Shown here one piece after another: positions 45,354 through 55,745 of a stretch of 64,000 nucleotides of DNA (position 1 is its first letter; every line of letters starts with the position of its first letter). Under the pieces are notes generated by a model, which worked only from the letters and a program-made list of their open reading frames with translations, did not search any database and had not been told where the DNA came from. Source of the DNA: Taxillus chinensis (Eukaryota; Streptophyta; Magnoliopsida; Santalales; Loranthaceae); the NCBI GenBank assembly GCA_023512835.1, contig CM042084.1, positions 56,288,793 through 56,352,792 on the forward strand. Reading direction: 5' to 3'. A program made the position numbers and the translations under genes.

Positions 45354-46447
45354 TTGGGAGAGAGCTCATGATCGTGGCTGCCGTGGTGGTTCCCGTGGTT
45401 GGACGGCGTTTGGCGTGGAAACAAGAGCGTGAAGGATTCTTCTGAGGGAGGGGTCCTGTCTCTTCTAGTACCCATTCCGGGGTTAGGCCCTGTGGTGGAT
45501 GATTTATATAGTATTGTCGTTGTTGTTATAATATATATATATATATATATGTAAATCCATATAGGTATGATCTCCTATATGGATGTTGGCCCTTTGGTTT
45601 TAACGTTGAGTCCAGGGTATGGGAAATCTCGGGGTTTGTTGCGTGGCAGTGGGCCTTAGAGGCCGTTAAGAATGTCTGTGTTGTTCGTTAGGCTTTGGGC
45701 TTTGTCCCGCTGTAGGATCACGTGGGGAAACCTTGGGTTTCCGGGGGGGGGGTGGAATATACTTGATATAATGTTTGTTGATCCGGGTGCATGCTGCCGT
45801 GAGACCGAGATGCATGCTATGTGTTTGATTGTATGCTTGTGTGGTCGTGTTTGTGAGCCAGGTGGATGTGCTTGTGGAGCCTGTGTGGCTGTGTATATAG
45901 AGCCTGTGTGGCTGTGGCTGTTGTTGTACCTGTTCCTGTGACTTGTTTGTATTGATATACTCTTTGTGGATGTTTATACCTGTCTAAATACTTGTACCAC
46001 GACACTGCACCTGTACACGTTGACATGTAGATACTAGGAGCATGGGATGGGTTCGGGAGACATGATCCCTACTGAGATGTGGTTGCTCACCCCTCCTACT
46101 GTGTTATTTTCCTTTCAGGGACCTACGGGCGTTAGGTGGAGACACCAAGGTGGAAAGCAGTTCTGCTTTGTTGCTTTGTTAAATGTAATTTGTGTTATGT
46201 TATTTTATGGAACTTTTGTAACCCCAATAGGGAAATGTTATAAAAGAATTTTTAAATTAATAAAGTATTGTTGTTTTCCCGATGGACAACTATTGTGGTT
46301 TGAAAATTATTAATAAGATTTTGTTTGGTGAATATTTACTGTGAATGTGCGTAAAGTTGTGTGGAATTAATCCTAACCCCTCACCCACCGGGTGGGTAAA
46401 GGGGAGTCACAAACCGGTTTCCTCGGGTTGGAAATCCGGGCGTGACA
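44740..46447 (+). mobile_element. LTR H, 3' LTR of element III
   Basis: 1708 bp; starts TGTAATGACCCGTG, ends CGGGCGTGACA. Inverted repeat 45016-45039, TATATAAG 45243-45250, GA tract 45299-45353, hairpin 45557-45582. The donor-like site is changed to CTGAG|GGAGGG (45446) while the acceptor CCTTTCAG (46117-46118) is kept. It has fewer internal repeats than LTR G. Confidence 0.9.
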
Positions 46448-46610
46448 AGTTAGGTATCATTTTATCCAAGATCATGTTCTCAAAAAGCACATATCACTTG
46501 AACATGTTGCTACGAATGATCAACTCGCAGACATAGTTACCAAGCCCCTACCTGATGCAAGATTTTCTGAACTTCTCTTAAAACTACGTATGCTTGACCT
46601 TACCGCATAG
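46448..46610 (+). pseudogene. Copia K RNase H, part 3, and pol stop
   Basis: RYHFIQDHVLKKHISLEHV and DQLADIVTKPLPDARF are the standard end of copia RNase H, and the frame closes at TAG 46608-46610. A one-base loss at the element III junction shifts the frame. Catalytic-end motifs are clear. Confidence 0.92.
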
Positions 46611-48127
46611 GTCCTTATTTATGCATCCAACAACATTTTCTTTCAGAACATGCATCGTGGTTCTTAGTGGGCGTTAGACACTTACTTGTATTTCATGCTG
46701 ATCACGTTTACTACTGATATGCATCATGTTTCTGATAATTTTCTCCTATCTTTATATCGGAGGATGCTTGTGTTTCCCGACTGAAGTTATTCAGCTGACA
46801 TAATTTACCCTATATGAGTATACTCTCCTTTGGATTTCATGATTCATTTTTCCATGTATCACCTCATGTTCATTGCTGTTTCATATTGATTTCATATTGG
46901 AATGCTGGTGGATGAAATCACAGTGGCGGGTCGATTAGCTTCAAGGGGAAGTTCGAAAGGATAGACAACATAATTCGCAAAATCTAAATCTTTTAGCTGG
47001 AAATGTCTATCGAGAGGATTGCAAGATCTATGGGGAGAAAATGCTTTTTAATTACCCAAGTAATACCCCCCTTATATGTCTTGTGACCTCTTTCCCGATC
47101 GTCTATCTCGAGGGGGAGTTCATCACCGAGAGGATCGCACGATCTACGGGGAGCAAAAGTCTTATCTGTATTTTCAGTAATAACCCCTTAATATGTCTCG
47201 GATGCTCCTCCCTCTCACTTCTCACTTCCGGATCTGACTGGACATGCATTGTTGAATCAGCTTTGTGGCATGTTTGGATGTTTTTATTTTTTCAACTGTG
47301 CATCTTAATCTAACAATCAATTGATAGCATCTGGCTTGTGCTCTTTCTTCCATTCTCACTCATGAATCTTAATTAAAGTAATCCATATATTGTTTATTTA
47401 TCTTGGCTACAATATTCAACATGACAGTTTTACTATGTTGACCAATGTAAACTTATGTGTTTCTTATCGGACATATGCTTATTTTTCAGTACCGTTGATT
47501 TAGTCATTCGTTTGTATGTGTCTAGCGTTCATCTTCAATGCATGAGTTCTGCCTTTTCCATTAGTTCGGATTATGCTACCTTTTCATATCTGTTTACATC
47601 TGTACTAATTCCAACCTGTAAAAGCTCTCTGTTCCTTTTAGTTTATCTTTGTGTAGATATAGGTTCCGATTCACTTTGCATTCTCACCAACATATCCTGT
47701 CTAAAGTGTCAGATATGAAGTGTTGTGGTACTTCGTTCTTCTTTGACTTCAAGCCAGCAAAGGAATCATTCTCTCTCTTATCACACTATTTTTACGGACA
47801 CACTTTGTTGCTCATCCGGATATTCTTCTACGGATTATTTTTCATCCAGATGATCGTCGGTTCATTTCCTTCGAACTCTTGAAACACTCAAGTCTCATCG
47901 CGTGTTTTAAGGAGGAATCATGATGGTCTATTTAAAATGCAAGTCTCGAGACAAGCAAATTCCGAAAGAAGGCATACAACTATCATGAATACTTGATTCT
48001 GCAGCCTCCACGTCATTTTTAAATTCGGAGGCGCTCAAGTATCAAGATAAATGACATCCGCTTGTTAGGCGGATCACTATTCATCTCGCTTAATCCCAAT
48101 ATCCGCTGGCAACCACGGACTTGGTCT
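46611..48127 (+). other. Copia K post-pol region with an imperfect duplication
   Basis: No ORF of interest. Two related segments of about 85 bp, around 46998-47080 and 47105-47190, share CGAGAGGAT, AGATCTA/CGATCTA, GGGGAG and CCCCTTA/TATGTCT words in the same order. The second begins after CGAGGGGGAG, a purine run that could be an internal polypurine tract. Confidence 0.5.
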
Positions 48128-48185
48128 TATATATACTGGCTTTTCACACGCAGTGCGAGTTTACATTTCCAAATCCCTAAACCCT
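48128..48185 (+). promoter_or_regulatory. Promoter-like TATA and telobox before the third ORF of K
   Basis: TATATATA at 48128-48135 lies 102 bp before the ATG at 48237. CCCTAAACCCTCG (telobox-like, about 48175-48187) lies between them, a common plant core-promoter layout. Function is inferred. Confidence 0.4.
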
Positions 48186-48236
48186 CGTCACTCTTCCAAT
48201 GTCTAAGACCTACCTTCCTCCTCCCTCATACTCGAA

Positions 48237-49943
48237 ATGGCACCCAAGCTCTCCCTTTCTGGCATTAATCCCGGCCACCTGGTCGATTGGCCTGCAATTT
48301 CCGATCCTCCGGCTTGGTTTCTAGACCTACGCTCTCTTCTGGAAGCCTCCCACATTCTGAACCTGGTTTCCAATCCTGTCGCTCTTCTCATCGACAACAT
48401 TACTGAGTACTACTAGCACATCCGCTGCACCACCGATTCCATCCTTTCCCATGTTCGGGGTGAATCCATCGTAATCACCCCCGCCGTCCTCCGTGACGCT
48501 CTCAACCTACCTCCTGGTGAACCTCAGTGCCCGGACCCAGAATCTGTGGTAGCTTCCATGGGCTGCACTTACAAAGGGAAGGAATACAAGGTGAAGTCCT
48601 TCCAAGGTCGCTACCGCTGTATGGCGACTATTCTGAGTCGATATTTACTAGTTCGCACTTCCGCTTTGGACTCCATTCCGTATGACCTTTTCCTAGCCAT
48701 GTACGGAGTTTTTGAGGGTCTCCCAATGGACTGGGGGACATTCTTGTTCCGCTTGCTGAAGAATGGCCCCAAGAACCTATCTTTCGGGAGGATTCTCAGC
48801 ATAGTCTTCCGGTATCGGTATCCGTCCCATTTCAACGGAAATGGCACTATCCCTTTCCCCCAGGCTTACTATCTTCGCCATCTTACACCTGATGGCACCA
48901 TGACGGCTCACCGGCCTTCTGCTGCTCTTTGCCTCCTTCCCACTTCGGAACAACAGGCCAGTTCGGTTGGTGACCCAGTCGACAGCCATGCCCCAGAAGT
49001 CAGCTCTGCTCACCGGTCCTCTTGGATTCAGTCCATTGCTGCCCCATCCATCTCTCGAACGTCTCAGCACAGCGTCCGTCCTGAACCATCCGAGGTTGCG
49101 GGGCCCTCTCAGCCAAGTCCTCATCCAGCTGACTCACCAGCACCTTCTCCCGCTGATGTCCCCGCACCCGACTCACCCGCTTGTCCTACCGTTGATGTCT
49201 TTGTCGTTGCTACTACCATGGCAGATGTCCCTCCTTCTCCTCCAAAAGCCCCTTTGCCTCCCCTACCTTAACTTTGTGACTACCTTGCCCATCTCTCCAC
49301 TGACACCTTAACGGACCTCTGGTTCCGTTTTAGCCTCTCCTGCACTGCCTCCATCCCTAACAACGACATCAAGGTGTTTTATGCCAAACACACCCACTCC
49401 CTGGAGGATATGATCATCTGGAATTTGGATCACGGTTTCCTTACGCCAGCCCACATTCCCGATGTTCCCTTTGCTGTTACCTCTAGCCCGGCTCCTAACA
49501 CACGAGTGCCTTCTCCTGCTGAGGCCCGGCATACCTCTCCTACTGCAGACATCCCTGTCGTTGACCTCTCTGGTCAAAGTGGATCTGCTGTTCCGGATGC
49601 TCCTTCTACTGCTGACGCACCCTCCACTCCTGCTAACTCCTCTGCCCAGCACACCCCTACACCTCTTCTTGTGGGAGAGTCCTCTAAAGCCCCGGAGTTG
49701 GTGCTTGGGCGTGCCTCTTTTGGTACGATCCACTCCGATGTTGTGCTCTCTGCTCAGCTTAACCGCCATGCCCAAGCCCAAAGCGCCCAAATTTCTACCA
49801 TCACCACCAAGGTTGATGCTTTAGGGGCTCAACTCATCTCCGTCCTGACCGACTCCTCCACTTGCATCGAGCAGAAGATAGATCTCGTCGCCTCGTCCGT
49901 TCATTCCCTGTTTAGTACCAAATTTCATATATATTTGCTCTAA
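48237..49943 (+). pseudogene. Third ORF after copia pol: putative plant transposon protein / env-like, two stops
   Basis: One frame runs 568 codons from ATG 48237 to the stop at 49941-49943 with only two in-frame stops (TAG 48414, TAA 49269) and no frameshift. Residues about 1-190 include HVRGESIVITPAVL (72-85) followed by LNLPPGE, and GLPMDWGTFLFRLL. This resembles the domain often annotated as putative plant transposon protein in retroelements. About 235-345 are rich in Pro, Ser and Ala. A second conserved block reads DLWFRFSLSCTA and MIIWNLDHGFL, then another Pro/Ser-rich part. The last 65 residues can form a coiled coil. No membrane segment is evident, so true envelope function is doubtful. 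The good preservation contrasts with the ruined pol. Confidence 0.65.
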
Positions 49944-50060
49944 CCCCTAGAAAGACACTGCTTGTGCTATATATGTGTTTTTTGAGCTATTTTGGGCAGT
50001 TCTTGGATGATTTCTTCTCTAGTCATCAACTACACTACTCTATCTACTAAAGAGGGAGTT
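49944..50060 (+). other. Short spacer ending in a purine tract
   Basis: AAAGAGGGAG lies at 50049-50058, just before TGTGGCAAC. This would suit a polypurine tract before a 3' LTR, yet the following sequence does not match LTR K. Confidence 0.4.
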
Positions 50061-51512
50061 TGTGGCAACTTATGAGCTCAAAAGGAGGTATCTATTTTAG
50101 GCTACAAGCGAAAAGGTTGCAAAGAGGTCGCTTCACACTGTCGGTCTAAACAAGCATGTTTTGACCTATTTGACCCAAAAGGAGGTTTCAAATGATTTCA
50201 CGTGCGGAACAAAAGTTGTTTCAAATGATGTTCTCTACCTTCCTAAGAAATTTCAGCTATTTTGGAGATGCTTGTGACAATGACCTTTGTCACGGGCAAG
50301 GATTTTTTGCATGGAAGGCTTCTATCTGACGTGATAAAGTCTTGGGTGAAGTTTCAGAGCAAATGGAGGTGCCCGTGACAATGACCTTTGTCACAGGTAA
50401 GAATGTTTTTGCACAAATACCTTTGTTTTGTTATGCTAATAATTTTTCTCTTCCTGGAGCTTGATCAAATTCTGCTTGGTTTAAGGTGTTTTTAAGGTTT
50501 GAATGAATAATAAGGGTCACTTACCAAAACTACGTCGTTTTGGTAGCGACAACAGCTGGCACTAGGGCACACTTTATACAATACCTGCAGCACTATAAAA
50601 GGAGGCTAGGAAGGCTGAAACGGGGATATTCTGGGAGGCAGAGATGCAGACAGAGGATAGAGAGACGTTCTTGGAGATAGAAGCAGCTTTTGAGTTTGAC
50701 GGCAAGGGGTTGCTGGCAAAGAAGGAGAAGTGTTGGGGATGTTAATCATATCTATTCCTCTCTCTCTCAACTGGTACTGTAATCAAGTGTTATTATGGGT
50801 TTATTGTGATTGTGAGAATGATTATGGGGTAAAACCTTATTTCTAGGGGAGCAATGTAGCCCCCAAGGTCTTGTAATGTTTTGGATTATGGAATTTTGCT
50901 TGCTGTTATATGGAATTCTGGGTTTTTAATTAGTTCATCTATGTTTTAATGCAAAGTCTAATGTATGAATGGTTAGACTATCTAAACCCTTGTCTAGTAT
51001 AGAATTTGATGAACTAGATTTGACATTACATGATGGACCAGATCTGTATCTGTTGAATTGGTTGTTTTCCTCTGAACACTTTTATTCTCATGGACTAAAT
51101 GATTCAAAAGACTTAAACTTTCGTTTTCATGGACCAAGTGTTAGGGCAGTGGGTGATGACCATTATAAACTTGGAATTAATTAAATGTTTTTAAGCAAGT
51201 ACCATAACCAGAGTATTATAAGGCATTGGGTGGTGAAATTGTGACCCTAGATCCTTTAATTCATTGCTATCATCGAATTCGTTACAATCTCAATAGTTTC
51301 TGTATTTTGCATGTTTAAGACTTATACTTTAATTTAAAACTCAAAAATCAATCGTCCCGGACATAAATTCAACTTTTTAGCTTAGTGCTTGTTGCTTAAC
51401 AAAGATTAGCTACCTCCCTGTGGGTTCGACAACCGGAGTCTTAATACTCCATTTTATTACTTGACCAGTGCACTTGCTGCAAAGCCTATCAAACCAAATT
51501 TATTTTAGGTCA
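50061..51512 (+). mobile_element. LTR L, 5' LTR of the Athila element (left end uncertain)
   Basis: The right end GGTCA is fixed by the primer site 6 nt later. The left end is proposed at TGTGGCAAC after a purine tract. U3 has inverted repeats GTGACAA/TTGTCAC (50274-50293 and near 50375-50394), a single palindrome CCAAAACTACGTCGTTTTGG (about 50524-50543) and TATAAAAG (50584-50591). From 50760 on it is AT-rich non-coding sequence. Confidence 0.65.
50523..50591 (+). promoter_or_regulatory. LTR L promoter: palindrome and TATA
   Basis: The palindrome CCAAAACTACGTCGTTTTGG has the same core as the Tekay-like LTRs but its outer pair has changed on both arms (A-T to C-G), keeping symmetry. TATAAAAG follows about 40 bp downstream. 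Confidence 0.7.
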
Positions 51513-51518
51513 AGTTTT

Positions 51519-51536
51519 TGGCGCCGTTGCCGGGGA
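51519..51536 (+). promoter_or_regulatory. Primer binding site for tRNA-Asp
   Basis: TGGCGCCGTTGCCGGGGA is an 18-nt perfect Athila-type site complementary to the 3' end of tRNA-Asp. Confidence 0.92.
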
Positions 51537-51837
51537 GGCAAGCCAAACGTTGTTAGGATTAGGTGACATTAGGTGTTTAAGTTTATTTGTGATCTGGATT
51601 TTTAATTTTCTGCTTTACTAGTGCGGAGTTACCCGTTGTTTCTCTGTTTTTGCTATTTTTCAGGGGTGCTTGTAGGTGTTCGATTAAATTCCTCAGTGTA
51701 TGCGTCAAACTTGAGGAGAGTTGTTGCCATACGATCCCGAAATCGAACAAACATTGCGAGAGCAGTGAAGGGCTCATAGGGTGTTAGCTGCAGCTGAACA
51801 ATAGTTGGAAGGCTTAAATACCTTGTGTGAAGAAATT

Positions 51838-53310
51838 ATGGCTGAAAATAGAGCAAGAGAAGATCAGGGACACAATGGCCAATGAGGTTACCAGCCTAGG
51901 ACCTTCATGGATTATGCTAGACCTGTACTTTCAAATGAGTACTCATACATTAGAAGGGTGCCGGTCCAAGCAAATAACTTTGAGCTGAAGCCTGTGTTGC
52001 TTGCATGGTTGGGCAAGAAGCATTTCGAGGATCAGCGTTGGATAATCCTCATAATCATCTAGTGAGATTTTTGCAAATATACGACACGATCAAAATCAAT
52101 GGTGTAACAGATGACGCGATAAAGCTGCTACTCTTCCCTTTTCGTTGAGGGATAGAGCGCTGGGCTAGTTCCAGTCATTACCAACAGGGAGCATTACTAC
52201 CTGGGATCAAATGGTGAAGAAATTTCTTTCAAAATATTTCCCGCCTACAAGAGTGATGCTCCTGAGGAGCCAAATAATCCAATTCAGCCAGACATGGATG
52301 AATCTCTATGAAGCATGGAAGAGGTTCAAGGACTTGGTTAGGCGCTGTCCTAACCATGGAAGACCAGAATGATTGCAGGTAGAGTCCTTCATGGGCTTGC
52401 AACCTTCAATCAGAAACATGGTTGATGCAACAGCCGGTCGAGCCTTCATGATGGTGGAACCGGCAAACGCAGTGGAGTTACTTGAGAGGATGGCAATGTC
52501 AAATTGCCAATGGTCCACTGACAAAAAAACACATTCCAAATCAGAGTCTGTAGCTGCGGTTTCTAACTCAAACCAGCTTGATGAATTAATCAAAAAGATG
52601 AACATGCTCACTGAACAAATGTCCGTCATGTATGTACGGATGGAAGGGAGAGCAGAACAAAGTACTGGAGGAGAAGGCACATCAGACCCAGCACAGGAGG
52701 ATGCTTTGTATATTAGAAACAAAGGTGGATATCAGCGCCAATATCAGAATTCTGCCTCCTCAAATAATTATCGACTCAAGAAGGGCAAAGAAGTGCTCAG
52801 CAACCATATGTGTGGCAGAGGCAGAACAAAGCTCAAACCTATGGAGCGCCACACTATGGTAAAGGATCACAACCTAATAATCAACTCCCTCCAGGATTTT
52901 AAAGACCTCCACAGCAGAAGGAGGAGGACAAAGAGAAAGCCAAAGATGAAGAAATGAGGAATTTTTTCTACCAATTTGCTAAGCAGGCAACTGACCGGTT
53001 GAGCCGAGGAGAAACATGAATTGAATCTCTTACCACCTCTGTTCAAGACCTAGGAACAGCTATGAAGAATATAGAACAGCAAATAGGTCAGCTAGCAAAT
53101 GCAGTGAAACCCTCTTCATCAAATAGCTTCCCAAGCAACACTGAAGTTAACCCAAGAGAGCACTGTAAGGCTATAATGCTCAGAAGTGGGAAAGAGCTTC
53201 AAACTAAAGAAAAAGAGGAAACCTCAATTGACGATGGAGAACAGAATACTGTGGCAGAATCAACAAAGGATAACGAAGAAGAACAGGCAGAGAGCAGTGC
53301 TGAGTAGCAA
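51838..53310 (+). pseudogene. Athila gag, broken
   Basis: From ATG 51838 the frame gives RTFMDYARPVL, then VPVQANNFELKPVL, the Athila gag core signature. Several frameshifts follow; an open stretch at 52373-52957 covers the middle part with QLDELIKKMNMLTEQMS, a coiled segment. Near the end MKNIEQQIGQLANAV and NPREHCKAIMLRSGKEL (53062-53210) are the standard gag-protease junction motifs. The protein would act in particle assembly; this copy cannot be translated whole. Confidence 0.88.
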
Positions 53311-53430
53311 GAGAAGGAAAAGGCGGTAGCTAGTCAGCCTAAAAATGTTAAGCCAACACCTTATCAGCCTCCTATGCCTTATCCTGAGAGGCTAAGGAAG
53401 CAAAAGATGGACGCTTAGTTCTGCAAATTT

Positions 53431-54129
53431 TTGGAGATGTTCAAGAAGTTGGAAGTGAACATTCCCTTCGTCGAAGCTTTAGAGCAGATGCCCAAGTATG
53501 TCAAATTCCTAAAAGACTTGCCATCCAACAAGAGATGCTACGAAGATTGCGAGATGGTAGCGCTGACTAATGAGACTAGTGTTATGGTGCAGCACAAGCT
53601 ACCACCAAAGCTTAAGGATCCGGGTAGCTTCACGTTGTCCTGCATGATTGGGAGCTCACACTTGGAGCAAGCTCTTTGCGATTTGGGGGCAAGTATAAAT
53701 TTAATGCCAAAGTCAATATACAAAAGATTAGGCCTGCAAGGGATGAAGTCCACATCCATTTCCCTTCAGTTCGCTGACCGATCCATTGGGAAGCCGAAGG
53801 GGATTATAGAACATGTGCTAGTGAAGGTGGATAAGTTCATTTTCCCTACAGACTTTGTAGTGCTAGACACGGCAGAGGACAGAGGAGTGCAGCTCATTTT
53901 GGGTAGACCATTTCTGAGAACAGGCCGTGCACTCATTGATGTGAGTTCAGGAGAGCTGACTCTTCGTGTGGATGAAGAGGCAGTGGTATTTAATATGGAG
54001 AAATCAATGAGAAGGCGGGATGACTATTCAAGCTGCTTTTGGGTGGATGACATAGCAAACTTCATGGAAGAATACTTTAAAGAGAACATAATCACCAAGA
54101 GCCTTGACCACAACCGCAACGAAGGTTGA
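53431..54129 (+). pseudogene. Athila protease region, open for 232 codons
   Basis: This frame is uninterrupted. It includes FKKLEVNIPFVEALEQMPKY and KFLKDLPSNK, the retropepsin motif CDLGASINLMP (catalytic D at 53680, D-L-G instead of D-S/T-G, as usual in Athila) and LILGRPFLRTGRALID (about 53893-53940). It is the longest intact pol part in the window. Upstream, a stop at 53416-53418 separates it from gag. Confidence 0.9.
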
Positions 54130-54560
54130 ATTTGCTGAACTAAGAACGGAAGAAGAACTGGAAGCCGTGGTTGAGCAAGTTGAGGAGCAACCTTCAACAT
54201 CTGAAGACCCTTCTACACTTAAAAAACAACTTCCAGAACTGAAACAACTCCCGAAACATCTAAAATATGAATTTTTAGATTCAACAGGAAGGTACCCAGT
54301 AATAGTTGCTGCATCACTAGCTGCAGAAGAAAGCCACCAACTGTTAAGGGTACTCAGACGTCATAAGAAGGCTTTGGGATGGACTATTGATGATATTAAA
54401 GGGATCAATCCATCAATTTGCGTGCACAAAATTTTGATGGAGGAGACTCACACGCCCATTGTTGAATGACAACGCAAGCTTAATCCTGCAATGAAAGAGG
54501 TTGTAGGCAAAGAAATTCTCAAGTAGAGAAAAGTTGGTATTATCTTTGCTATCTCCGACA
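54130..54560 (+). pseudogene. Athila protease-RT linker
   Basis: ELKQLPKHLKYEFLDSTGRY, PVIVAASL and GWTIDDIKGINPSICVHKI are the conserved segment that precedes Athila RT. One frame (54104-54469) is open; a stop follows at VE before the QRKLNPAMKEVV-like start of RT. Confidence 0.85.
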
Positions 54561-55090
54561 ACCCATGGGTGAGTCCAGTGCATGTGGTTCCAAAGAAGGG
54601 GGGTATGACCGTTATAAGAAATGAGAAAAATGAGCTCATTCCTTCCCGGACTGTGACAGGGTGGCGTGTTTGTATTGACTACTGCAAATTAAACACGGCG
54701 ACTCGCAAGGACCACTTCCCACTGCCCTTCATTGATCAAATGCTGGACCGGTTAGCAGGCTACCCTTACTACTGTTTCCTTGATGGCTATTCAGGCTACA
54801 ATCAGATTGCTGTGGCGCCAGAGGATCAGGAGAAGACAACGTTCACGTGCCCGTTTGGCACGTTTGCCTTCAAAAAGATGTCGTTCGGTCTATGTAATGC
54901 ACCTGTTACATTTTAGAGGTGTATGATGGCGATCTTCCAGGGATTAGTGGAGGATATAATGGAGGTGTTTATGGAAGACTTCTCAGTATTTGGGTCTTCC
55001 TTCTCCACATGTTTAAAGAACTTGGAAACGGTACTAATCCATTATTAGGAAATAGACTTGGTGTTAAACTGAGAAAACTATCATTTTATG
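54561..55090 (+). pseudogene. Athila reverse transcriptase
   Basis: SPVHVVPKKGGMTV, GWRVCIDYCKLNTATRKDHF, FLDGYSGYNQIAV and FGLCNAP are in order. The TFQRCM motif has Gln replaced by TAG. The catalytic motif is FMED at 54968-54979, where FMDD is expected, so the first of the two aspartates is Glu. A frameshift separates the palm from the thumb. Confidence 0.9.
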
Positions 55091-55745
55091 GTCAAAGAGG
55101 GTATCGTTCTCGGCCATAAAGTTTCTGCTGCTAGGTTGGAGGTAGATAGAGCAAAAATCTCTACTATTGAGAGTTTACCTCCGCCGCTGAATGTGAAAGG
55201 TGTCCGAAGCTTCTTGGGTCATGTTAGGTTTTACCGACGCTTCATCAGAGATTTTTCTAAAGTGGCAAAGCCCCTTAGCATACTCCTGGAAAAGGACACA
55301 TCTTTCATTTTTTCTGAGGATTACCTACATGCCTTCGCTGAGCTAAAGGAGAGATTAATCTCAGCACCCGTAATTGTGGCACCAGATTGGACTCAACCTT
55401 TTGAACTGATGTGTGATGCTAGCGACTATGCAGTCGGTGCTGTGCTTGGGCAGAAGCAGGACAAGGTTTTCAGGGCAATATATTATGCTAGTCGCACACT
55501 TAATGTGGCCCAGCTCAATTACACTACTACGGAGAAGGAGTTACTCGCTGTGGTGTTTGCTTGCGATAAATTTCGGTTGTATTTATTAGGAACTAAGGTC
55601 ATTGTCTACGCCGACCACGCTACCTTGAGAAACTTGTTCAGCAAGAAGGATCCTAATCCCAGGTTAATCAAATGGGTTTTGTTACTCCAGGATTTTGACC
55701 TGGAGACACTGTGGCGGACCATTTATCGAGACTGGAGCTAAGGGA
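55091..55745 (+). pseudogene. Athila RT thumb and RNase H, largely open
   Basis: A 217-codon frame includes [67 protein letters not shown] and [15 protein letters not shown]. These are the gypsy RNase H catalytic surroundings, with Asp, Glu and Asp in place. It ends at a frameshift after LLLQDFDLE. Confidence 0.9.

Larger units (their letters stand above)
38684..46447 (+). mobile_element. Element III: deleted Tekay-like gypsy element
   Basis: LTR G (38684-40579) and LTR H (44740-46447) flank only 4.16 kb. The duplication is AGTCA at left and AGTTA at right (one mismatch). The internal part has a primer site, gag remnants, a protease trace and the 3' non-coding region, but no RT, RNase H or integrase was recognised. 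It therefore depended on other elements or was deleted after insertion. It belongs to the same family as the element at 1-3364. Confidence 0.88.
12927..50060 (+). mobile_element. Copia-type element K, split by three gypsy insertions
   Basis: The pieces are: 5' LTR 12927-14316; leader and gag start 14317-14714; gag, protease, RT and RNase H 23940-27690; RNase H 38583-38683; RNase H end 46448-46610; 3' region with an extra ORF to about 50060. The coding sense continues across each insertion, and each insertion is bounded by a 4-5 bp duplication (CCGG; GCTTC; AGTCA/AGTTA). The integrase domain is absent. No 3' LTR matching LTR K was found, so the right limit is where Athila LTR L seems to start. 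Assignment of the 46611-50060 part to K is by position only. Confidence 0.75.

Noticed and set aside
48237..49943. True viral envelope gene
   Set aside because: No signal peptide, membrane segment or glycoprotein features visible; only the position behind pol is env-like.
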